Source: Chitinophagaceae bacterium (lineage in GTDB: Bacteria > Bacteroidota > Bacteroidia > Chitinophagales > Chitinophagaceae). Taken from it: DNA of 64,000 bases. Below the pieces are notes generated by a model. The model worked only from the letters and a program-made list of their open reading frames with translations. It made no database searches and was not told the DNA's origin. Below are positions 23,748-31,187 of this stretch, in pieces. The stretch covers positions 1-64,000 of the forward strand of contig CANFHA010000004.1 of assembly GCA_947446645.1 (NCBI GenBank). Direction: 5' to 3'. Positions within the stretch are counted from its first letter, which is position 1; each line of letters opens with the position of its first letter. The position numbers were made by a program, and so were the translations under genes.

Positions 23748-24376
23748 TGCCCGCTCCATTGAAAATAATATTGTAATACGCTGTATTTACGTGAACCGAT
23801 AGATGGTTTTTCATCGGTTTGTATCTGAACGGTCCTCATTGGTGCATAGTATAAGTTTTGCTTGATCTCGGTCCAGATCGTTTTTTTGAATGTCTCGACG
23901 TACAGCCCTTTCACTTTATTGTTGGTGATGTCTATAGTGATCAGCAATTTCTGAGTAAATAAGTCATCATCATTGGCGCGATAGTAGAAGTTGCGGGTGC
24001 CTTCCATATTGTCGTCAAACTGGCTGAATGTGTACTTACCCAGGTACTTACGGTCGCTGATATCGGTGGCAAAAAAAACTTCAAAAATACTACCCCAGTT
24101 AAGTGTGTCCGAATTAGTGTAGATACTGTCTGTTTTAGCTGATGACATATCTTTCACTTTCTTCGCATCACCCTTTACTTCCTTTGTCGTTTTGATTATA
24201 GTAAAAGGCTCCCCGCGAAAAGTTTTCCATTCGTCCAGCGCAAACTGGCGTATGGAGAAGTAGCTACCTTTTACATCAGCATAAGGGTCTTTTTCATCCT
24301 TCTTTTTGCACGATGAAAACATGGTTACGCCAAGCGTAATGAGCAGAACAAAATGGAATGCTTTAATTTTTATCAC
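23744..24376 (-). CDS. hypothetical lipoprotein
   Basis: A 210-residue protein with a type II signal peptide and lipobox FSSC (Cys23), followed by KKKDEKDPYAD. Lys after the lipid-anchored Cys is common in Bacteroidota lipoproteins. The mature part is predicted beta-rich with many charged and aromatic residues (KGSYFSIRQFALDEWKTF), without a motif I recognise. Such proteins are usually at the outer membrane. It is convergent with the anti-sigma gene. Confidence 0.8.
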   Translation of the reverse strand: MIKIKAFHFVLLITLGVTMFSSCKKKDEKDPYADVKGSYFSIRQFALDEWKTFRGEPFTIIKTTKEVKGDAKKVKDMSSAKTDSIYTNSDTLNWGSIFEVFFATDISDRKYLGKYTFSQFDDNMEGTRNFYYRANDDDLFTQKLLITIDITNNKVKGLYVETFKKTIWTEIKQNLYYAPMRTVQIQTDEKPSIGSRKYSVLQYYFQWSGH

Positions 24377-24467
24377 AGGCTAAAATTAGCGATAGTTTTG
24401 CGGAAACAGTCAATGCTGAAGCAAGAGAATCTAAATAAAACAAGTGTAAGAGTGGGATGGAAAAAGA

Positions 24468-24740
24468 TTAATAATTTTCTACGCAAAACTTGAAATTATC
24501 CACAAGGCGGCTCAGTATCTTGTCCTTGAGATCCGCGTTTTGCAGCCACTCTTGCTGGTCTGTTTGCAACAGCCACAATTGAAGCTTCGTTTTTTTATTT
24601 ACTGTATGAGGCCTGATTTGGCAAACAACTGTCACCTTTTCCTCCTTGTACATATTCTTTACTCTAGACTGAAAGGTGGCAATACATTGCGGGTGTACTT
24701 TGTCCGTGTAATAATCATATTCCGCTAACATACTTTCCAT
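24468..24740 (-). CDS. small hypothetical protein
   Basis: A 90-residue soluble protein with a beta-rich middle (TVVCQIRPHTVNKKTKLQLW) and a helical C-terminus. It has no signal peptide and belongs to no family I know. AACAGGAA lies directly before the ATG, and a near-consensus TAATTTCG box (24766-24773, minus) lies 25 bases upstream. These two signals make it likely that the gene is real despite its size. The gene's neighbours say nothing about function. Confidence 0.6.
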   Translation of the reverse strand: MESMLAEYDYYTDKVHPQCIATFQSRVKNMYKEEKVTVVCQIRPHTVNKKTKLQLWLLQTDQQEWLQNADLKDKILSRLVDNFKFCVENY

Positions 24741-24903
24741 TTCCTGTTATTCTTTTTTTGCGGCCTCGAAATTACATAATGTTTACAGAATGTACAATAA
24801 ACAATTAAATTTAATTTAATTTTATGCTGCGAATCTTCTTTGGGTGTTTTAATAATATTGTTTTTACGCTTAAATACGGCCTTAAAGGGGAGACAAAAAA
24901 TAG

Positions 24904-24911
24904 TAACTTTG
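24904..24911 (+). promoter_or_regulatory. -7 promoter box of the small lipoprotein gene
   Basis: TAACTTTG matches TAnnTTTG, 32 bases before the ATG at 24944. Confidence 0.6.
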
Positions 24912-24943
24912 TCATACCCACCTTCAAGGTGCAACGCTGACAA

Positions 24944-25126
24944 ATGATATTTAAAAAAGCTATTGCTTATTTTTTTTTACTCGCGTTTTTGTTCATCACG
25001 GCCACAGGTTGTCATACTCCACGCTATTACACCAAATATAAAAAGAACCGTAAAGAGTATGACCAGCACTACAACCCCTATAGCACCAAGTGGTACAAGT
25101 GGAGCTTTAAGCACGGTGTTATTTAA
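24944..25126 (+). CDS. small lipoprotein (60 residues)
   Basis: A 60-residue protein with a hydrophobic signal and lipobox TATGC at about residue 23. The mature peptide is short, basic and rich in Tyr, Lys and His (RYYTKYKKNRKEYDQHYNPY). A consensus -7 box supports expression. The family is unknown. A highly basic, aromatic lipid-anchored peptide may interact with the cell wall or LPS, which is speculation. Confidence 0.7.
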   Translation: MIFKKAIAYFFLLAFLFITATGCHTPRYYTKYKKNRKEYDQHYNPYSTKWYKWSFKHGVI

Positions 25127-25185
25127 ATTTTTCGTTTCACTCGGGTAAAGAGTCTTTTGTTATATTTACTGCAAAAGTTCTCCTG

Positions 25186-25728
25186 ATGAGAAAAATTTTG
25201 TTACTGTTTACTTTCCTGCCGTCATTTTGTTTAGCCCAGGGCCAGTTTTACGACCGGTTGGCAACCGATGAGATAGATAACGAAACAAAGCAGTCTGTAA
25301 AAAGAAGCTATTGGCAGGTTTTTGAAAGAGGGAACCTGCATAGAACGATGAATACGTTTTATCGGATATCCTCGATTGATGGTTCATTTTTCCTTGATCT
25401 GAAGGTGATACAAGGTGGTGATGTATTTGTGGTGCCAAGAAACGGGGAATTCGAATTGCTTTTGGAAAGCGGATCTATTTTAACGCTGCACAATACTGTT
25501 TACAAGGCATCGTCGGTAGGTGATGGTGCCAGGAGATGGGCTGGTAGTAATGCTGAAGGTATTATGCTTACTTTCCCACTAAGCAAAAAAGATATGGAGC
25601 AACTTATGCATGACTATGTTGCCAGTATCAGGCTTTACACAGGTGAGGGCTTCGTGCAAAGGAAAATCACAGCCACACATAGCGAGCTTTTCAGTGACGA
25701 GATATCTTTGCTGTTCCATGCAAAATGA
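25186..25728 (+). CDS. hypothetical exported protein
   Basis: A 180-residue protein with a cleavable signal peptide (MRKILLLFTFLPSFCLAQG, cut after Ala17). The mature part has predicted beta strands (FYRISSIDGSFFLDLKVIQG and FELLLESGSILTLHNTVYKA) and a C-terminal segment resembling small periplasmic domains in which a residue of the type 'LSKKDMEQL' follows a beta hairpin. The family is not recognised. It lies 59 bases after the small lipoprotein on the same strand and may share its transcript. Confidence 0.75.
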   Translation: MRKILLLFTFLPSFCLAQGQFYDRLATDEIDNETKQSVKRSYWQVFERGNLHRTMNTFYRISSIDGSFFLDLKVIQGGDVFVVPRNGEFELLLESGSILTLHNTVYKASSVGDGARRWAGSNAEGIMLTFPLSKKDMEQLMHDYVASIRLYTGEGFVQRKITATHSELFSDEISLLFHAK

Positions 25729-25870
25729 GTGCTTTTCAAACCAGATTTTCTCCTCTGGAAACCGCCGCTTTTTTTCGAATATCTAATATGCTGAAAATCC
25801 TGAAATTTTAGTAATAAATATTTCACGTAACTGTATAACTATTTGGGTCAAAGAACATTATATTTGTTTT

Positions 25871-26164
25871 ATGGAGTTCCTAGGGCAGCAACAAGATCTG
25901 ATTATTACTCGTCTCAAAAATGGCGTAAAGTTTGGCCTGTATGACGGTGGCAAGAGCTGTTATTTTGAGGATGGGACTCGCGTTGATTACAAGCAACTTT
26001 GGGAGGCTATCAGGACTATAAATAACCTCGAAAAGGCGCATAATAAAACCATTTTTGAGCTTTGCCCCGATACCTATCTGGGTATCTTTCCGCACAAGTT
26101 TAGAAAAGCAAGGTGGAAACGTAATGTTTTATCCGCGATTTTCAGTCACTTCTCCAGCAACTAA
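25871..26164 (+). CDS. small hypothetical cytoplasmic protein
   Basis: A 97-residue protein without signal or membrane segment. The centre reads LKNGVKFGLYDGGKSCYFED, a beta-rich stretch, and the C-terminus is basic (HKFRKARWKRN). A perfect TATATTTG box at 25859-25866 ends 4 bases before the ATG, which supports the gene being real and suggests a nearly leaderless transcript. No family is assigned. Confidence 0.65.
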   Translation: MEFLGQQQDLIITRLKNGVKFGLYDGGKSCYFEDGTRVDYKQLWEAIRTINNLEKAHNKTIFELCPDTYLGIFPHKFRKARWKRNVLSAIFSHFSSN

Positions 26165-26260
26165 ATTCATAAAATCATTTACCAGCAAGGCTTTAATGCA
26201 TGCGACATACGGATGATTGCTTGAGGCTATCGTTTACTTCAGTAGTTAGCTAGCGCAATA

Positions 26261-27937
26261 TTATCGCCTGATCACAAAGCTTGCGCTCCCGGCAATGCCT
26301 TTGTGCATACTGCGCAGAAGATAAACGCCATCATTCAGATCAGATGCATTGATCCGTACTTCACGCTCTGCTCCGCTTAATATGCTTTGATAAATAACCT
26401 TACCGGTGCAATCGAATATGCCAATGTTATCGTACCCTGTTTCCTCAAAAGATACGATCATTGAGCCATTATTTGGATTAGGGTACACACGCATGCAGTG
26501 GCTGGCAGCGGTTACGGGCGTCACAAAAAGCTCGCCCTCGCTATACTTTGCAACGAAAATATCAGATGTGCCGGTATGTATCGCATTGTGCAGGGTATCC
26601 AAACCAAACCAGAATGTGGTATCACTATAGTCGCCGGCAAGGAATATCTGGCCGGGTGCAAACGCTACGCCATTAGCATTTCCGTGGCTGGCACCCGTTG
26701 TTTTTGCCCATGATACATTTCCGGCCCCATCGTATTTTGCAAGGAATAATGCGCTTACTCCCGTGCCATCGTAAGTTACTGTATACGCATCAAAATGAAG
26801 GGTCGGGCTGACGAAGTTGCCTGTAAGTATTATATTGGAAGAATCATCGATCACCAGTGCATGCGGTATGTCGTCCGCAGTTCCTCCATTCGCACGCGCC
26901 CAGATCACGTTACCTCCACTACCATACTTTGTGAGAAAAATGTCGTTGCCGCCTGAGTTTATCAATGTTGTAGTCCCAAACTTAATGGAAGATCCGGCAA
27001 AGTTACCACCCACGTATACGTTCCCGGTAACATCTGCGGATACACAAGTAGCCATTGCATTGCCAGAGTCGGCCGAATGGCGTGCCCATTGCACCGTACC
27101 CGTGGTGCTGTATTTCACCAGGAACATATCATTTGCGGCAGGATCGGTATTAGTGAGTACCGTATCTCCGAAAGTGATAGTTGGGCTTCCGAATTTACCT
27201 GCTACGTATACATTGGTAGCGGCATCCGTGGTTATTGCATTACCAAAATCATAGCCTGTGCCACCTGCTCCGGCGCTCCACTGGTAGCTCCCGGCGCTGT
27301 CGTACTTCACTACAAATGCTTTATCTACCGTGGACAACGTTCTTAACGTGTCTGGTCCGAAAACTAAAGTTGGGCTTTCAAAACTGCCTGTCATCACCAC
27401 ATTTCCCCATGCGTCTGCCTTTATGCTGTTGATGCGGTCGTTGTCTGAGCCGCCGGCACTCCTGGCCCACATCACATTACCAAGTGAGTCGTACTTTACT
27501 ACATACATGTCGCTGGTGCCTGAAGGACCATTGTTATTCAGTGTTATACCACCGAAGGTAACAGAAGAGCTGAAGAAATAGCCGGCAATATATATATAAC
27601 CCGATGGATCTGCGCTGATAGAAGTGGCGTAGTCATTGGAAGTGCCACCACCGCTCTGCGCACCTAAAACGGTACCACTACGGTCATATTTCACAAGGTA
27701 TACATCGGCTGATCCGCCAGAAGTATTATTGACGGGGAAGAAACCGAAGGAAAAAGAAGAAGTCGTAAAATACCCGGTTGCATAGACATTACCGGACCGG
27801 TCTGTAGTAATGGCAGTAGCGCTTTCCGTACCTGAGCCGCCTGCAGACTTGGCCCAAAGCCACCCCTGAGCGTTCACCGTCTGTGGTAAAACGAGCGAGA
27901 ACAAAGCAACTATAAAAGAGTATGTTTTCAGGTTCAT
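26261..27937 (-). CDS. secreted SBBP-repeat protein with type IX (type A) sorting tail
   Basis: A 558-residue secreted protein. The signal peptide starts MNLKTYSFIVALFSLVLPQT and is cut after VNAQ. About eight beta-propeller-like SBBP repeats follow, each with a core such as AITTDRSGNVYATGYF, a beta hairpin ending DVYLVKYD, and W-A-K/R-S-A-G-G. The last ~80 residues are a type IX secretion sorting domain beginning RVYPNPNNGSMIVSFE and ending in a basic ARG-like FVIRR. The protein is therefore exported by PorSS and probably cell-surface attached or released. The start at 27937 was chosen because a TAGATTTG box (minus, 27953-27960) covers the earlier in-frame ATG. Confidence 0.9.
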   Translation of the reverse strand: MNLKTYSFIVALFSLVLPQTVNAQGWLWAKSAGGSGTESATAITTDRSGNVYATGYFTTSSFSFGFFPVNNTSGGSADVYLVKYDRSGTVLGAQSGGGTSNDYATSISADPSGYIYIAGYFFSSSVTFGGITLNNNGPSGTSDMYVVKYDSLGNVMWARSAGGSDNDRINSIKADAWGNVVMTGSFESPTLVFGPDTLRTLSTVDKAFVVKYDSAGSYQWSAGAGGTGYDFGNAITTDAATNVYVAGKFGSPTITFGDTVLTNTDPAANDMFLVKYSTTGTVQWARHSADSGNAMATCVSADVTGNVYVGGNFAGSSIKFGTTTLINSGGNDIFLTKYGSGGNVIWARANGGTADDIPHALVIDDSSNIILTGNFVSPTLHFDAYTVTYDGTGVSALFLAKYDGAGNVSWAKTTGASHGNANGVAFAPGQIFLAGDYSDTTFWFGLDTLHNAIHTGTSDIFVAKYSEGELFVTPVTAASHCMRVYPNPNNGSMIVSFEETGYDNIGIFDCTGKVIYQSILSGAEREVRINASDLNDGVYLLRSMHKGIAGSASFVIRR

Positions 27938-27952
27938 AAGCCGATTTTCCTG

Positions 27953-27960
27953 CAAATCTA
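27953..27960 (-). promoter_or_regulatory. -7 promoter box of the SBBP-repeat gene
   Basis: Minus-strand TAGATTTG matches TAnnTTTG, 15 bases before the chosen start. It decides between two in-frame ATGs, because the earlier one lies inside it. Confidence 0.6.
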
Positions 27961-28074
27961 GCCATTTTTCTATCCCGCAGTTTATGATTAAACACTTTCA
28001 CCCTCAAAAGCGCTCTGGTATTCTATTTTATTTTTTTTCCAAACCAAATTTTCTGAATTCGATAACAAATTAGC

Positions 28075-28082
28075 TATATTTG
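28075..28082 (+). promoter_or_regulatory. -7 promoter box of the 67-residue protein
   Basis: TATATTTG matches TAnnTTTG, 27 bases before the ATG at 28110. Confidence 0.6.
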
Positions 28083-28109
28083 TAGTCCTAACACTAAAGT
28101 AAAAGATAT

Positions 28110-28313
28110 ATGGAACTGAAACTAGGCGGTATTGTCGCATTAAGAGAAAGGCCAACACTGGGTTGGACTGTATCATTCATAGAAGGCAAGAAGGTATACT
28201 GTTATCGCCATGATGATGACTGGTATTCTTCTATAGTTGTTGATGCTTCATTACTTATGGAGCCGGAGATCGTAAATAATTCTACTTATACAAGGGTTAT
28301 CCGCAGCTATTAA
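28110..28313 (+). CDS. small hypothetical protein (67 residues)
   Basis: A 67-residue soluble protein. The first half is beta-rich (GGIVALRERPTLGWTVSFIE) with a short SH3-like look (GKKVYCYRHDDDWYSS). A consensus promoter box lies upstream. The start and stop are well defined and the codon use resembles the neighbours, so it is probably real. No family or function is recognised. Confidence 0.65.
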   Translation: MELKLGGIVALRERPTLGWTVSFIEGKKVYCYRHDDDWYSSIVVDASLLMEPEIVNNSTYTRVIRSY

Positions 28314-28403
28314 AATTTACTGATATATCAATTTTGATCATTGTCTTTACAGGCAATGATGTTTTATGTCGTTATTATTCATTTGCCTGAGCTATACCTA
28401 ACC

Positions 28404-28919
28404 ATGAATAGACCGCAACCGGGAGAGTATAATCCCTATTTCGACAGGTACATTAAGCTCGTACCGGACGGGGAATTTAATACCATGCTGGCTGACAACA
28501 CCCGCGCCACTCTTGATTTTTTTGGAGAGATACCAGTGGAAAAGCATGATCACAGCTATGGGCCCGGTAAATGGACGATAAAGCAGGTATTGATGCATAT
28601 AATAGATACTGAGCGCGTAATGGCTTACAGGGCGTTTGTTGCATCACGGGCAGATAACATGGTCACCCTGCCTGCCATGGATGAGAATCATTATGCGGCA
28701 CACGCCGATGTTTCTGACAGAGATATGGCCAGTCTTATTAACGAGTTTACCGCCGTAAGAGCTGCTACCTCTGCCATATACGGTAACTTGAACGACGACC
28801 GAAGCAAATTTGCGGCAAAAGGGGAGACACATCCCTTTACCGCCCGGGCTTTGGGCTACATAATGATCGGCCATATTGAACATCATTTCAGGATCACGAG
28901 GGACCGGTATTTACAATAA
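28404..28919 (+). CDS. DinB-family four-helix metal protein
   Basis: A 171-residue protein of the DinB/YfiT superfamily, thiol-dependent transferases or metal-binding four-helix proteins. The first helix region has YGPGKWTIKQVLMHIIDTER with metal-ligand candidate His65. The C-terminal helix GHIEHHFRITRDRYL has His157 and His161. Three histidines in this layout form the typical metal site. I chose the ATG at 28404 because the first residues match the family start; an in-frame start lies 21 codons earlier. It may detoxify or transfer thiols, but the substrate is unknown. Confidence 0.88.
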   Translation: MNRPQPGEYNPYFDRYIKLVPDGEFNTMLADNTRATLDFFGEIPVEKHDHSYGPGKWTIKQVLMHIIDTERVMAYRAFVASRADNMVTLPAMDENHYAAHADVSDRDMASLINEFTAVRAATSAIYGNLNDDRSKFAAKGETHPFTARALGYIMIGHIEHHFRITRDRYLQ

Positions 28920-28943
28920 CTTCTTTGGCTTTGCAATTGTAAA

Positions 28944-29063
28944 ATGAAGAACAATAATGATCCGGATTTTTATAAAAGGTTCGCTCCACTCATCTGGTTA
29001 CTTGCAGGCCTGGCCGTAGCACTCGCCGGCGCCTATATCTATTCTGCGCTGGGTGGCACGTGA
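28944..29063 (+). CDS. very small single-span membrane protein
   Basis: A 39-residue reading frame, 24 bases after the DinB gene. It starts MKNNNDPDFYKRFAPLIWLL and continues as a clean hydrophobic helix (AGLAVALAGAYIY) ending GGT. A charged N-terminus plus one membrane span is a typical small bacterial membrane protein. It is probably co-transcribed with the DinB gene. The evidence is composition and spacing only. Confidence 0.55.
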   Translation: MKNNNDPDFYKRFAPLIWLLAGLAVALAGAYIYSALGGT

Positions 29064-29124
29064 TCCGTATATTGTAGGGTTTTGTTAAATAGTACAGCGG
29101 CAAAACATATGCGGGCATATTTAT

Positions 29125-29132
29125 TAACTTTG
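29125..29132 (+). promoter_or_regulatory. -7 promoter box of the 160-residue lipoprotein
   Basis: TAACTTTG matches TAnnTTTG, 16 bases before the ATG at 29149. Confidence 0.6.
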
Positions 29133-29148
29133 TCCGAAACAGGCCTTC

Positions 29149-29631
29149 ATGAAGTTTATCCCCGCAGCAGCACTTTTATTTGTTCTCTTTTGTTTTTCTT
29201 GTAAGAAGAGCAGCACTACAACAACTACTGCCACGGTAAGTTCCACAGTTGCCAACGTTGATAGTATTAAAGGCTACTACTATGGCACTACAACCGGCGA
29301 CAGCATTTATTACTACGTTGCTACAGATGGGACTGTGAAGTATGCGTTTCGCAGTTTTTCCAGCGCAGACTCATTGGTAGTTACCGCCACTGATACATCA
29401 AGTATTACGGTTACTTCGCGGTATTATTCTGTTTCTTTCCCTTATGTTTACTACTACACCGGCAGCGATTCTATAACTGTACTGCAATATCAGGCAACCG
29501 GTGACGGCGGCAACGTAACAACCAGCGCAGTACTGGTGGATACTGCCAATAATATCAACCACATCAATCTCAATATTTCTACTGGTCACAATAAGCGCTT
29601 CACTTCTACATTTGCGCTTTATAAGCGCTAA
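29149..29631 (+). CDS. hypothetical lipoprotein rich in Thr, Ser and Tyr
   Basis: A 160-residue protein with a signal peptide and lipobox CFSC (Cys18), followed by KKSSTTTTTATVSSTV, a Thr/Ser linker. The mature part is beta-rich with repeated aromatic residues (YYYGTTTGDSIYYYV). This is typical of small outer-membrane lipoproteins. No family is recognised. It is followed 69 bases later by another lipoprotein gene on the same strand. Confidence 0.78.
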   Translation: MKFIPAAALLFVLFCFSCKKSSTTTTTATVSSTVANVDSIKGYYYGTTTGDSIYYYVATDGTVKYAFRSFSSADSLVVTATDTSSITVTSRYYSVSFPYVYYYTGSDSITVLQYQATGDGGNVTTSAVLVDTANNINHINLNISTGHNKRFTSTFALYKR

Positions 29632-29700
29632 TGAATGTGTGGTGTTCCTATGCTGGCACGGTTTTCATTGATTGTTTAGCGGATATAAAAAACTACAATC

Positions 29701-29928
29701 ATGAAAACGACAAAAGTATTAACGGTAATAGCGCTCCTTGGATTAGCAACATTTACTTCGTGCAAGAAAAACTATACCTGTACCTGTACAACTGTGGTAG
29801 CCGCTGGCTCAGTAAACGAAACGCATAGTATTGATAATGCTACCTATACTGACGCCAAAAAGAGCTGCAACAACTATGAAGATCAGGCTAACAATGCACT
29901 GCCAGGCGGCACTACTTGCCATCTTTAA
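29701..29928 (+). CDS. small Cys-rich lipoprotein
   Basis: A 75-residue lipoprotein with signal MKTTKVLTVIALLGLATFTS and lipid-anchored Cys21, then KKNYTCTCTTVV. Besides the lipobox Cys it has four more (CTC, then one near 56 and one in TTCHL). These could form two disulphides in the periplasm. The family is unknown. It ends just before a hairpin terminator. Confidence 0.75.
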   Translation: MKTTKVLTVIALLGLATFTSCKKNYTCTCTTVVAAGSVNETHSIDNATYTDAKKSCNNYEDQANNALPGGTTCHL

Positions 29929-29952
29929 CTCTTTTAAGTTAAGAACTGCTTC

Positions 29953-29989
29953 AAATATCCCCATGCTGTAGAACGGTATGGGGATATTT
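29953..29989. terminator. hairpin after the small lipoprotein gene
   Basis: A 12-bp perfect stem (AAATATCCCCAT and ATGGGGATATTT) with a 13-base loop lies 25 bases past the stop at 29928. There is no long T run, so termination strength is uncertain. Confidence 0.55.
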
Positions 29990-30129
29990 AGTTTCAGCAG
30001 CAAATGATGTAGTTAGCGGATTTATTTTCTGGAAAATGTCACTTAAGTCACATTTTATCAACAATACATAAGGGCGGCATCGCAGGCCGGAAATATATTC
30101 ATAAATTTATAGCAAACATTATTTTTTTG

Positions 30130-31059
30130 ATGACCCCTAGAGTGCGTACCGCGTTATATATCACCTCCGGCTTCATGGCGGGTATCTTGTTAGTTACCGC
30201 TATCGCTTTGAAAAAAATAGATTCCGGTGCTACAGCAGTTGAGGTAAGCCCTGACGGCAGGCCCCAATATAAATGGTATGCGCCGGTTTTGCCCGCCAAA
30301 ATGGAATTTGCCGGTGAGAATGTGCCGCTGGAGAAGTGGGAAGTGAAAGAGAAACTGGACCGTGAACTGCTGGTGAACTCCTACCTGCACGGCAGCCAGC
30401 TATATATCCAGAAGCTTGCGGGCCGCTATTTTCCAGCCATTGAAGCACGGCTAAAAGCAAACAGTATCCCCGATGACTTTAAATATGTATGTGTTGCTGA
30501 AAGTTCATTGCAGCAAAATGCGCTTTCTGGTGTTGGTGCGGCCAGTTTCTGGCAATTTATGAAAGACACTGGCCCCGGCTACGGACTTGAAGTGAATGAC
30601 GAAGTAGACGAACGCTTTAATGCGGTGAAAGCCACTGATGCCGCCTGCAAATACTTCCAGACTGCCTACAATAGATTTGGTACATGGACTGCGGCTGCGG
30701 CATCCTATAACTGCGGCATGCAGGGATACGCTAATCAAAGCGATTTTCAGCAGGCAACCAACTACTACGATCTTATCTTCCCCGATGAAACAAACCGTTA
30801 TGTGTACCGTATTCTCGCGTTGAAATATATACTGTCTCACCCCCAGTCATTTGGCAACATCCTCGATGAATCTGAGCAATATAAACCGCTTAAGTCAAGG
30901 ATAGTAGAGGTGGATAAAACCATTGAAAATCTTACGGATTTTGCGAAAGCTAATGGCAGCTCTTACAAGATGCTTAAAATATACAACCCGTGGCTGCGGG
31001 CACATAAGCTAACGGTGAAGAACGGCAAGAAATACCAGGTAGAATTTCCTGCGCAATAG
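30130..31059 (+). CDS. membrane-anchored lytic transglycosylase (SLT domain)
   Basis: Cleaves peptidoglycan glycan strands. From the ATG at 30130 it has 309 residues, one N-terminal membrane anchor (8-27), and an SLT domain in about 90-235. The catalytic Glu124 lies in CVAESSLQQN, followed by VGAASFWQFMKDTG and AAAASYNCGMQGY. The C-terminal part (about 255-309) resembles a LysM-like cell-wall binding unit (KMLKIYNPWLRAHKLTVKNG). It has the general layout of MltD/MltE-type enzymes with a catalytic and a wall-binding part. It is probably periplasmic and tethered to the inner membrane. Confidence 0.88.
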   Translation: MTPRVRTALYITSGFMAGILLVTAIALKKIDSGATAVEVSPDGRPQYKWYAPVLPAKMEFAGENVPLEKWEVKEKLDRELLVNSYLHGSQLYIQKLAGRYFPAIEARLKANSIPDDFKYVCVAESSLQQNALSGVGAASFWQFMKDTGPGYGLEVNDEVDERFNAVKATDAACKYFQTAYNRFGTWTAAAASYNCGMQGYANQSDFQQATNYYDLIFPDETNRYVYRILALKYILSHPQSFGNILDESEQYKPLKSRIVEVDKTIENLTDFAKANGSSYKMLKIYNPWLRAHKLTVKNGKKYQVEFPAQ

Positions 31060-31187
31060 GCTTTTATCACTTTAGCATCGCTTAGTTCCTCATCGCCTTT
31101 TCAACGTACAGGTCAGGATGGGTATAGTAGAAGACGGTATTTTTTCTCCCCTCTTTTAGATATATTTACATTAACCAAAAATCGGCA

